A program made the translations under genes and the position numbers. Of a stretch of 9,218 nt of DNA, positions 1 through 5,948 are shown piece by piece. Location: the NCBI GenBank assembly GCA_030681145.1, contig JAUXXK010000159.1, positions 1 to 9,218 on the forward strand, written 5' to 3'. Source of the stretch: Methanobacteriaceae archaeon (GTDB taxonomy: Archaea; Methanobacteriota; Methanobacteria; Methanobacteriales; Methanobacteriaceae). Each line of letters opens with the position of its first letter. Position 1 is the stretch's first letter. The notes beneath the pieces are model-generated. The model was not told where the DNA came from. It saw nothing but the letters and a program-made list of their open reading frames with translations, and did no database searches.

Positions 1-327
1 GTTAAGAACATTACTCCTGAAGATGCTCAGGATATGATCAAAAATAATGGAGGTAATCTTGACCTGACTGTTTTGGATGTCAGGAGTATAGGTGAGTTCA
101 ACCAATCACACCTCAAGAATGTTATATTGATTGATTACAATGGATCCTCCTTTAAGGAAGAAGTAATGAAACTGAATAAAAATAAAAAGTATATATTATA
201 TTGCAGAAGCGGAGTTAGAAGTGCCAATGCTTCTAATATGATGACCCAGTCAGGTTTCACAGAGGTTTATAATATGTTGGGGGGAATAAATCTTTGGTCT
301 CAGAATGGATTGCCATTAATTCGATAA
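1..327 (+). CDS. Rhodanese-like sulfurtransferase domain protein, 5' end outside window
   Basis: This is the C-terminal part of a single-domain rhodanese, a family that moves sulfane sulfur through a persulfide on an active-site cysteine. The reading frame is open from base 1. The first in-window ATG (base 34) lies inside the domain, because the preceding codons (VKNITPEDAQD) match the usual rhodanese N-terminus, so the true start is upstream. Visible marks are the LDVRSIGEFNQSHLKNV segment (the family's DVR..EF..GHI region) and the active-site loop YCRSGVRS, with the catalytic Cys first in a six-residue loop. A C-terminal GGINLWSQNGLPL follows, as in single-domain GlpE/PspE-like proteins. 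No second domain follows before the TAA stop. The sulfur donor and acceptor cannot be told from the sequence; thiosulfate sulfurtransferase or a sulfur-relay role are both possible. The next gene is on the same strand 85 bp downstream and appears to have its own promoter. Confidence 0.9.
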   Translation, partial: VKNITPEDAQDMIKNNGGNLDLTVLDVRSIGEFNQSHLKNVILIDYNGSSFKEEVMKLNKNKKYILYCRSGVRSANASNMMTQSGFTEVYNMLGGINLWSQNGLPLIR

Positions 328-344
328 CTTTTATCTCTAATGAA

Positions 345-370
345 AATAATAAAAACATGTTTCCATTATT
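345..370. promoter_or_regulatory. 26-bp imperfect palindrome next to a TATA-like box
   Basis: AATAAT and ATTATT flank a perfect AAACATGTTT core (353-362) with two mismatched pairs between core and flanks. A TATA-like TTATATAA follows at about 367-375, roughly 25 nt before the Shine-Dalgarno site of the next gene. The position suits an operator for the gene starting at 413. AT-rich composition makes chance symmetry in the flanks likely, but the core is stronger. Confidence 0.3.
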
Positions 371-412
371 ATATAATTTAAATGATTTTAATAAATATAA
401 GGAGCATTTTTT

Positions 413-1189
413 GTGAATCAAATTAAACAGTTTTTAATTACACCTGCAGGAGGCAAACGATTAATTGCAAAAGCAATGCTTAAACATCCTTCTTTAAAAA
501 AAGCTTTAAATTCAGGCATAGTTGTTATAATTGCAGGCACTACCAATGGATATATTGCAGAAGAAATATTATCCAATATTAGTCAAGATGATGATTTTTC
601 CAGAAGAAGATTTTTTCGTGGAATTGTGTTGCCTCCATCAAGAACTATAACCTCAGATGGCCGTTTACCGGATTCTAATGATTTTCCTGGAGACGTGGTT
701 ATAAAAAATGGTAAGTGGCAAAATGGAAAAACCATATTTGATGTAGTAGATGAATTAAATGAGGGTGATGTAATTTTAAAGGGTGCAAATGCTCTTAATT
801 TATCTCTTAACCAGGCTGGAATTTATATAGGTCATCCTGAAGGAGGAACTATTGGTGCGGCCCTAAAAGCCCATATAGGTCGTAGAGTAAAACTAATTTT
901 ACCGGTTGGTTTAGAAAAAAGAGTACTTGAAGATATTAATAAAATTGCAAATAAATTAAATCAGCCTGGTGTACTAGGGGCTCGTATGTTACCCACTCCA
1001 GGGGAAATATTTACGGAAATTCATGCAATAAAGCTTTTAACTGGCGCTAATGCAGATATTATTGCATCAGGCGGAGTTTCTGGAGCAGAAGGCAGTGTAT
1101 GGCTAGCCATTGCTGGTGATGACAAACAAATTAATTCTGCAGGAAAAATAATTAGATCTGTTTCTAAAGAACCAAACTTTAATTTATAA
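413..1189 (+). CDS. Conserved protein of unknown function, possible NagB/RpiA-like fold
   Basis: I do not recognise a named function. The 258-residue protein is soluble, with no signal peptide or membrane helix. It starts with GTG behind a good Shine-Dalgarno site (AAGGAG at 399-404, 8 nt spacing). Its glycine-rich blocks look like conserved ligand sites: GTTNGYIAEEIL (42-53), KGANALN (123-129), GHPEGGTIG (140-148), LPVGLEK (163-169), GEIFTEIHA (197-205) and ASGGVSGAEGSVW (218-230). The pattern of an early GTT/GTTxG loop, a mid-protein KGANAL and a late LPVGLEK resembles phosphosugar or CoA-binding Rossmann-like proteins of the NagB/RpiA/DeoR-sensor type. That is inference from pattern only. 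A TATA-like box at about 367-375 suggests its own transcript with a very short leader. The convergent neighbour is the thiolase operon, and nothing in the context fixes a pathway. Confidence 0.85.
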   Translation: MNQIKQFLITPAGGKRLIAKAMLKHPSLKKALNSGIVVIIAGTTNGYIAEEILSNISQDDDFSRRRFFRGIVLPPSRTITSDGRLPDSNDFPGDVVIKNGKWQNGKTIFDVVDELNEGDVILKGANALNLSLNQAGIYIGHPEGGTIGAALKAHIGRRVKLILPVGLEKRVLEDINKIANKLNQPGVLGARMLPTPGEIFTEIHAIKLLTGANADIIASGGVSGAEGSVWLAIAGDDKQINSAGKIIRSVSKEPNFNL

Positions 1190-1190
1190 C

Positions 1191-1215
1191 TCTTTTCTAT
1201 TTTAAATTCTTTTTT
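1191..1215 (+). terminator. Probable T-rich archaeal terminator
   Basis: Directly after the TAA stop of the preceding plus-strand gene come three T-rich runs (TCTTTTCTATTTT, then TTCTTTTTT). Archaeal RNA polymerase commonly stops at oligo-T runs. There is no strong GC stem. A weak symmetric AATAAGAAATTCTTATT lies further on at 1253-1269. Confidence 0.4.
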
Positions 1216-1321
1216 AAAAAATTTAATTAAACTTAATAGCTTTTTAGATAAAAATAAGAAATTCTTATTACTAATACTCCATATAAAATGAAAATAAATA
1301 TTCTGATTAAAAAATAGATAA

Positions 1322-1350
1322 AATTAGTTGTTATATTTTAACAACTAATT
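1322..1350 (-). terminator. Hairpin terminator of the HMG-CoA synthase/thiolase operon
   Basis: A perfect 12-bp inverted repeat (AATTAGTTGTTA at 1322-1333, complement at 1339-1350) has a 5-nt loop. It overlaps the last bases of the thiolase stop codon. On the minus strand it is followed by a T-rich tract (TTTATCTATTTTTT). This marks the thiolase as the last gene of its transcript and rules out a further co-transcribed gene before the convergent neighbour. Confidence 0.7.
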
Positions 1351-2500
1351 ATTTGGATAAAATGTGTACAGCTGCAGTTCCACCAGTTCCACCGATGTTG
1401 TGAGTCATACCTACTTCTGCATTGTTTATTTGTCTTTTACCTGCTTCACCACGTAACTGCCATACAATTTCCGCGGCTTGAGCAATACCTGTAGCACCTA
1501 ATGGATGTCCACGAGCTTTAAGACCTCCGGAAGGATTTACTGGAATTTCCCCGTCCAATTGAGTCATTCCATCTTCAATTGCCTGACCACCTTTTCCTTT
1601 TTCTACAAAACCAATATCTTCAATGGCCAGGATACCGTTTATACTGAAACAGTCGTGTACCTCCACCATATCAATATTTTTAGGAGTCATATCTGCCATT
1701 TGGAAGGCTTTACGAGCGGCATTAACTGTAGCGTCAATAGTAGTAATTTTTTTCCGATCATGCAATGCAAGGGATCCAGAAGATTGGGCTGAGGCTTTTA
1801 CATAGATTGGGGTGTCAGTGTATTTTTTAGCATCTTCGGCTGGGCACAATATGGCAGCAGCAGCCCCATCAGATATAGGAGAACAGTCCAATAATCTTAA
1901 TGGATCGGCGACCATGGTGGAATTCATTACTTGATCTATACTCACTTCCATTGGATACTGGGCACGAGGATTTTTAGTGGCGTTTTTATGGTTTATTACA
2001 GAAACCATGGCCATTTGTTCTCTTGTAGTTCCAAACTCGTGCATGTGACGCCGAGCCATCATAGCGTATAATGATGGGAAAGTAACTCCTTGCTGGGCTT
2101 CCCATTCTTGATCAGAAGCGGTGGCAATTGCGGGTGTGGGATCAACCACATCAGTCATTTTTTCCACACCGGCAGAAATTACTATGTCATGGAATCCTGA
2201 GGCTACTGCCATAATTCCGTTTCTTAATGCTAATCCGCCTGATGCACATGCCGCTTCAATTCTAGCACATGGAATTGGGGTTAATCCTGCATGGTCTGCA
2301 ATAAGGGACGCAATATGCTCTTGCTGAACAAAAAGTCCTGCGGACATATTACCTACATACATGGCTTCTAAATCTCCACCTTCAATTCCTGCATCTTTAA
2401 TTGCACCTAAACCAGCATCTGTAATCAGATCTCTGAATGAATCGTCCCACAATTCTCCAAATTTGGTTTGTGATACTCCAATAATTGCAACGTCTCTCAT
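1349..2500 (-). CDS. Acetyl-CoA C-acetyltransferase (archaeal SCP2-like thiolase)
   Basis: The protein condenses two acetyl-CoA into acetoacetyl-CoA, the first step of the archaeal mevalonate route to isoprenoid lipids. It has 383 residues, as usual for archaeal thiolases. The nucleophile is Cys85 in EAACASGG. HDCF (282-285) replaces the NEAF of classical thiolases, GHPLG follows at 331-335, and HNIGGTGG (368-375) stands where classical enzymes have CxGxG. That combination is SCP2-type, in which the HDCF cysteine is thought to take over the acid/base role. The start ATG is preceded by GAGGGG (2512-2507), 6 nt away, inside the 14-nt gap after the HMG-CoA synthase stop, so the two genes are co-transcribed and probably coupled. 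Family members form a channelling complex with HMG-CoA synthase bridged by a DUF35 protein, but no DUF35 gene follows here. Older annotations may call this protein a lipid-transfer protein. Confidence 0.93.
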   Translation of the reverse strand: MRDVAIIGVSQTKFGELWDDSFRDLITDAGLGAIKDAGIEGGDLEAMYVGNMSAGLFVQQEHIASLIADHAGLTPIPCARIEAACASGGLALRNGIMAVASGFHDIVISAGVEKMTDVVDPTPAIATASDQEWEAQQGVTFPSLYAMMARRHMHEFGTTREQMAMVSVINHKNATKNPRAQYPMEVSIDQVMNSTMVADPLRLLDCSPISDGAAAAILCPAEDAKKYTDTPIYVKASAQSSGSLALHDRKKITTIDATVNAARKAFQMADMTPKNIDMVEVHDCFSINGILAIEDIGFVEKGKGGQAIEDGMTQLDGEIPVNPSGGLKARGHPLGATGIAQAAEIVWQLRGEAGKRQINNAEVGMTHNIGGTGGTAAVHILSK

Positions 2501-2514
2501 AATAATCCCCTCAT

Positions 2515-3555
2515 TTAAGCCATTTTTATTTTGTCCTTAAATTTAGCATAAACTGCGTAATCGACATAATTTTTGTTTTTAATCATGTCCTTAACCTTAG
2601 GGGCTAAATCCTGTTTTTCTTCAATTTTATCATTAACTGTGATACTGAATGCATCGCTTCCAGCACCAGAGCCATATGAAACAGCAAGTATACGGTCACC
2701 TGCTTTTGCTTCATCTAAAATAGCAGCTAGTCCCAAAGGGGTGGCTCCAGAGTAAGTGTTACCAATAACTGGGGTTAAAAGTCCATATTCAACCTGTTCT
2801 TTACTAAAACCTAATTTTTTAGCTGCTTTTAAGTAAAATTTGCCATTAGGTTGGTGGAATACTGCGTAATCGTAATCAGAAGCGGTAGTTCCCATTTTTT
2901 CGAACATCCCTTTGGTTGCAGACAATACGTGTTTGAAAAAGGCTGGTTCACCAGTAAACCTACCTCCGTGACTTGGGTAAGGCATTCCTTCTCTTCGATA
3001 GAAATCAGGAGTATCTGATGTGAAACTGTAGGTGGATTCAATATCTGCAACAGTATCTTTTTTACCGATGATATAGGCTGCTCCGCCTGCAGATGCAGTA
3101 TATTCTAAGGCATCACCTGGTGCTCCCTGAGCAGTGTCGGATCCAATAGCAAGTCCATATTCAATCATTTTAGAATCAACCAATCCCATACAAGTTTGCA
3201 TAGCTGCAGTTCCTGCTTTACAAGCAAATTCCATATCTGCTGCAGTTAAATCAGGAGTAGCTTCCACTGCTTCGGCTACAATGGTAGCGGTAGGTTTTAC
3301 AGCATAAGGATGAGATTCAGAACCTACATAAACGGCTCCTATTTTTTTAGGATCAATTTGTGCTCTTTTTATGGCATTCCGAGCAGCTTCCACTGATATA
3401 GTGGCTGTGTCTTCGTCGGGGGCCGGCACAGATTTTTCAGTTACAACCAATCCTCTGGAAATAGCTTTGGGATCATCGCCCCATACTCGGGCTATTTCTT
3501 CAACTTTTATTCTATATGAAGGTACATAAACTCCATATCCAACAATTCCTGCCAT
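2515..3555 (-). CDS. Hydroxymethylglutaryl-CoA synthase (archaeal type)
   Basis: The enzyme condenses acetoacetyl-CoA with acetyl-CoA to HMG-CoA, the committed supply for HMG-CoA reductase and archaeal membrane lipids. It has 346 residues, the usual archaeal length. The N-terminus MAGIVGYGVYVPSYRIKVEE is typical. Likely catalytic residues are all present: Glu80 in YVGSESHPYAVKP, the acyl-accepting Cys112 in EFACKAGTAAMQ, and His234 in VFHQPNGKF. GNTYSG (265-270) and SYGSGAGSDAF complete the thiolase-fold CoA site. The Shine-Dalgarno stretch AGGTTGTGAT (3570-3561) matches 8 of 10 bases of AGGAGGTGAT and ends 5 nt before the ATG, which fixes the start. It is the first gene of a two-gene operon with the thiolase 14 nt downstream, consistent with direct hand-over of acetoacetyl-CoA. 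A TATA-like TTATATATA near 3748-3756 would give a leader of about 170 nt, and closer AT-rich candidates exist. Confidence 0.95.
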   Translation of the reverse strand: MAGIVGYGVYVPSYRIKVEEIARVWGDDPKAISRGLVVTEKSVPAPDEDTATISVEAARNAIKRAQIDPKKIGAVYVGSESHPYAVKPTATIVAEAVEATPDLTAADMEFACKAGTAAMQTCMGLVDSKMIEYGLAIGSDTAQGAPGDALEYTASAGGAAYIIGKKDTVADIESTYSFTSDTPDFYRREGMPYPSHGGRFTGEPAFFKHVLSATKGMFEKMGTTASDYDYAVFHQPNGKFYLKAAKKLGFSKEQVEYGLLTPVIGNTYSGATPLGLAAILDEAKAGDRILAVSYGSGAGSDAFSITVNDKIEEKQDLAPKVKDMIKNKNYVDYAVYAKFKDKIKMA

Positions 3556-4053
3556 TAATAATCACAACCTTATTAAACAATTCTTTTAATCAATTTTTTA
3601 GAACTGTTTTTAATTTATTTAAAATTTAAAATTTAATTAGTTCCTTTAATAGTTTAAAAATTTAATTTCTTTTATTTAAACATTAAACAATTTTTATTGT
3701 TCTATTTTATGTAAATAATATATTAGTATCAAACTTATACTTATTTCTTATATATAATATTTGGGTGAAATACCAGATTTTTAAGCAAAATTTAAATGAG
3801 TTGTTAATAACGCTTGCTTTAATTTACTGCTTATCTAAAAATAAAATTATAAAATTCAATCCAACTTATTTTTTAGAATTAGATATCTAATTAATTATGA
3901 TATTTCATATTTCTATAGTATTTTTTATGATAAAAATATTAATTTTCAGTAAGTCTATTTAAAATAAAACAATATAAAAAAAACTTGTTATTTTAATTAA
4001 AAACATCAGAAAAATTATTAGAATAATTTATAACAAAAATAATTGCCAGAAAA
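3556..4053. other. AT-rich intergenic spacer upstream of HMG-CoA synthase
   Basis: No gene was found in 498 bp on either strand. It must hold the minus-strand promoter of the HMG-CoA synthase operon. The best TATA-like element is TTATATATA read on the minus strand (about 3748-3756), with a CAAATA stretch upstream of it. A perfect 16-bp palindrome, AATTAGATATCTAATT, lies at 3877-3892. An 8-2-8 inverted repeat (AAATTATT/AATAATTT, 4012-4029) followed by T-runs on the minus strand may terminate the tRNA transcript. Confidence 0.5.
4012..4029 (-). terminator. Possible terminator of the tRNA-Gly transcript
   Basis: The inverted repeat AAATTATT-CT-AATAATTT, read on the minus strand, lies about 25 nt past the 3' end of tRNA-Gly(UCC). 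It is followed by TTTTC, and a TTTTTTTT run comes further on. A TTTT also sits directly after the tRNA discriminator base (4053-4050). The stem is all A-T, so the support is weak. Confidence 0.3.
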
Positions 4054-4127
4054 TGCGGCTGCCGGGATTTGAACCCGGGCTGTAGGCTTGGAAGGCCCAA
4101 GTACTAACCAGACTATACTACAGCCGC
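4054..4127 (-). tRNA. tRNA-Gly, anticodon UCC
   Basis: A full 74-nt cloverleaf can be drawn on the minus strand. Acceptor GCGGCTG pairs with CAGCCGC. The D arm is GTAT...GTAC with GG in the loop. Anticodon stem TGGGC/GCCTA encloses loop CTTCCAA, which puts anticodon TCC at 4092-4090. The variable loop has 4 nt, and the T arm is CCGGG-TTCGAAT-CCCGG. The discriminator is A and no CCA is encoded, so CCA is added by the nucleotidyltransferase. It reads GGA and, by wobble, GGG. Only two bases (4128-4129) separate its 5' end from the upstream tRNA, so both must come from one precursor. Confidence 0.97.
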
Positions 4128-4129
4128 TA

Positions 4130-4203
4130 TGCGGCGTCCGGGATTTGAACCCGGGTCACTGACGTGGCAGGCCAGAGTCTTAACCAGGCTGGACTAACGC
4201 CGC
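4130..4203 (-). tRNA. tRNA-Gly, anticodon GCC
   Basis: This is a 74-nt cloverleaf on the minus strand. Acceptor GCGGCGT pairs with ACGCCGC. The D arm is GTCC...AAGAC with GG in the loop. Anticodon stem CTGGC/GTCAG encloses loop CTGCCAC, which puts anticodon GCC at 4168-4166. The variable loop has 4 nt, and the T arm is CCGGG-TTCAAAT-CCCGG with discriminator A and no encoded CCA. It reads GGC and GGU. The T arm differs from that of the neighbouring tRNA-Gly by one base and the first five acceptor bases are identical, which suggests an old tandem duplication. It is the promoter-proximal gene of the pair. Confidence 0.97.
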
Positions 4204-4209
4204 ATAAGA

Positions 4210-4247
4210 TGCATACCAAGATTTGAGTTCATAATATATAAACTTTT
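4210..4247 (-). promoter_or_regulatory. Methanogen stable-RNA promoter (box A and box B) for the tRNA-Gly pair
   Basis: Read on the minus strand, AAAAGTTTATATA (4247-4235) fits the methanogen box A consensus AAANNTTTATATA exactly. A TGCA (4213-4210) sits about 22 nt downstream, where box B and the transcription start are expected. That places the start about 7-10 nt before the mature 5' end of tRNA-Gly(GCC), a short leader typical of stable RNA genes. Confidence 0.8.
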
Positions 4248-4401
4248 AGGTTTCATTTCAATGGGTCTGGCAGTGCTTTTTGAGTTCACAGTTTATAATA
4301 ATGATTATTATTTAGGGTATTTGATTAAGAGGTATCTGAAGATATTATAACACATTTTTCATAGAAATAATTATTGCAATTGATTTCATTAAAGGCAAAA
4401 A

Positions 4402-4409
4402 TTTATATG
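4402..4409 (+). promoter_or_regulatory. Candidate TATA box for the transporter
   Basis: TTTATATG matches 7 of 8 bases of TTTATATA and is preceded by an A-rich BRE-like GGCAAAAA. The element is about 90 nt before the proposed start codon. Confidence 0.4.
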
Positions 4410-4465
4410 TAATAATGAACCATTTTTTTTAGGAAATTAATTTTAACATTTAAATATTGATATAG

Positions 4466-4483
4466 CATGTATTTTAATACATG
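4466..4483. promoter_or_regulatory. Perfect 8-2-8 palindrome abutting the transporter's Shine-Dalgarno site
   Basis: CATGTATT and AATACATG flank a 2-nt TT centre. The last G is also the first base of the GGGGGT Shine-Dalgarno site (4483-4488). As DNA it would suit a dimeric repressor bound downstream of the predicted transcription start. As RNA it could form a 7-bp hairpin with a 4-nt loop right beside the ribosome site. Either would control the transporter. Confidence 0.45.
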
Positions 4484-4494
4484 GGGGTAATAAA

Positions 4495-5865
4495 ACGAAT
4501 TTAAAAAAAATTGGGCTTCCTCTGGCGGTAATTGTCGCCGTTGTGATAATGTTAATCCCCCTTCCGGGTCTAAGTAATGCGGGACATGCTGCTATTGCTC
4601 TTTTGTCGTTTGCCGTTATTATGTGGGCTACTGAAGCTGCTCATTTAGCTGTTACTTCTCTTATTATTTTGTTTATTCAACCCATTATTGGGGTAGGTAG
4701 CTTTGAAAATGCAGTTATAGGTTTTGCAAATCCTATTCTGTTTTTGATGATAGGTGGTTTTATAATGGCCGAAGCTATCCGACAGAGTGGACTTGCACAG
4801 CGTTTAACTTATTCCCTTTTATCTAAGTTGGGGACGTCTCCGAGTAGGGGATTATTTGTAAGTGTTTTTTCCACGGGAATTTTATCTGCATGGATTGAAA
4901 ACGTGGTTGCTTTTGCCATGCTTCTACCTATAATAAAGGAAATTGTTCTTTTAATGGGCTGCTCTGGGGCGGATAAAGGAAAAAGTAACTATGCAAAAGC
5001 AATGATTTTAGGTGCTTCTTTTGGATCCCTTGCAGGTGGTTTTGGAACTGAAATAGGAACAGCACCTAACCTGATGGCTGCGGCCTACACTGGTATTCCT
5101 TTTGTTAACTGGATGGTTTTCGGATTTCCGTTAGCTTTCATATTAATGTTCGTTATCTGGAAATTCTTGGGAAGAATATTCCCAAGTGAAGTAGAAGGTA
5201 TTGTTGGTGGAAATGCTACTTTAACAAAAAAACTGGATAAATTAGGCTCAATTACTAAAAATGAGAAAATAAGTATAGTAATATTATTATTTACCATATC
5301 ATTGTGGGTAACTACTAATTTTACTGGAATTAACAGTTATTCAGTGGCTCTTATTGGCGCGGTGTTATTCCTTTTTTCAGGAATAATCACCTGGAAAGAC
5401 GCTCAGAAAAACGTGGATTGGGGCCTTATAATATTTTTTGGAGGAGCACTCTCGCTAGGAGCAGCAATTCTTAACACTGGTGCTGCAGCTTGGTTAATAC
5501 AAGATTTGCTAGCACTAATGGGTAATGATCCATCCACCATGGCCATCATGCTAGTTTTAATGGTTATTGCAGTTTGTATCACCCAGGTGATGTCTAATAT
5601 TGCATTATCTGCTATTCTGATCCCACTATCTGTGACATTGGCCAATGCACAAGGACTTGCTGTGGGTACCTATGCTGTTCCGGTGGCTATTGCTTGTTCA
5701 CTATCTTTCATGCTACCTATGGCTGATCCAACAGTGGCCATGGCATATGGTTCGGGATATGTTAATATAAAAGAAATATTTAAAGCTGGATTACCATTGG
5801 TTATAATAGGAATTATAGCAACTATAATAGTGCTTTTAACCATTGCTAAACCATTTTTAGTTTAA
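4495..5865 (+). CDS. SLC13/DASS-family anion transporter, probable non-canonical ACG start
   Basis: This is a membrane carrier of the divalent anion:Na+ symporter family, which takes up dicarboxylates, citrate, sulfate or similar anions. About 10-12 hydrophobic segments, the MWATEA motif after helix 1 and the late SLSFMLPMADPTVAMAYGSG block support the family. The two clamshell signature motifs, normally SNT, read ENV (SAWIENVVAFAMLLP) and SNI (TQVMSNIALSAILIP), so the substrate is uncertain. Start choice: the first conventional start is GTG at 4543 (440 residues), but that removes half of helix 1. In-frame codons from 4495 read TNLKKIGLPLAVIVAVVIMLIP, a normal N-terminus and first helix. GGGGGT (4483-4488) lies 6 nt before the ACG at 4495, and no ATG, GTG or TTG exists in frame between the stop at 4444 and 4543. 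I therefore place the start at ACG, giving 456 residues. It may be a mutated ATG or a one-base assembly error. A hairpin terminator follows. Confidence 0.85.
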   Translation, partial: TNLKKIGLPLAVIVAVVIMLIPLPGLSNAGHAAIALLSFAVIMWATEAAHLAVTSLIILFIQPIIGVGSFENAVIGFANPILFLMIGGFIMAEAIRQSGLAQRLTYSLLSKLGTSPSRGLFVSVFSTGILSAWIENVVAFAMLLPIIKEIVLLMGCSGADKGKSNYAKAMILGASFGSLAGGFGTEIGTAPNLMAAAYTGIPFVNWMVFGFPLAFILMFVIWKFLGRIFPSEVEGIVGGNATLTKKLDKLGSITKNEKISIVILLFTISLWVTTNFTGINSYSVALIGAVLFLFSGIITWKDAQKNVDWGLIIFFGGALSLGAAILNTGAAAWLIQDLLALMGNDPSTMAIMLVLMVIAVCITQVMSNIALSAILIPLSVTLANAQGLAVGTYAVPVAIACSLSFMLPMADPTVAMAYGSGYVNIKEIFKAGLPLVIIGIIATIIVLLTIAKPFLV

Positions 5866-5905
5866 TAAATTGGTTTTACGCCAATTTATTCTCTTTTTAT
5901 TTTTA
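5864..5905 (+). terminator. Hairpin plus T-tract terminator of the transporter
   Basis: A perfect 10-bp inverted repeat (AATAAATTGG at 5864-5873, CCAATTTATT at 5881-5890) has a 7-nt loop. It starts within the stop codon and is followed by CTCTTTTTATTTTT. It separates this gene from the convergent cobQ. Confidence 0.75.
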
Positions 5906-5928
5906 AATTAGGAGATAAAATAAATAAA

Positions 5929-5948
5929 AGATTTAATACATTTAATCT
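5929..5948 (-). terminator. Possible weak terminator of cobQ
   Basis: An imperfect hairpin (AGATT/AATCT outer arms with further partial pairing) overlaps the cobQ stop codon. On the minus strand it is followed by CTTTTATTTATTTTATC. The T-rich tract is the better part of the signal. Confidence 0.3.

Larger units (their letters stand above)
4204..4494. other. Divergent intergenic region between tRNA-Gly pair and transporter
   Basis: The left end holds the minus-strand tRNA promoter. On the plus strand, TTTATATG preceded by GGCAAAAA (4394-4409) is a plausible box A for the transporter, predicting a start near 4430-4435 and a leader of about 60 nt. The right end holds a perfect palindrome (4466-4483) and the transporter's Shine-Dalgarno site. 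I see no further gene. Confidence 0.5.

Noticed and set aside
1505..1805. Open frames on the plus strand inside the thiolase gene
   Set aside because: They are antisense to a fully intact, motif-verified thiolase, have no Shine-Dalgarno site and encode unrelated low-quality peptides.
4481..4504. Seven-codon leader ORF (MGVIKRI) before the transporter
   Set aside because: It has no Shine-Dalgarno site of its own, and its ATG lies in the palindrome arm. It is more simply explained as a by-product of the palindrome, though it bears on the frameshift alternative.
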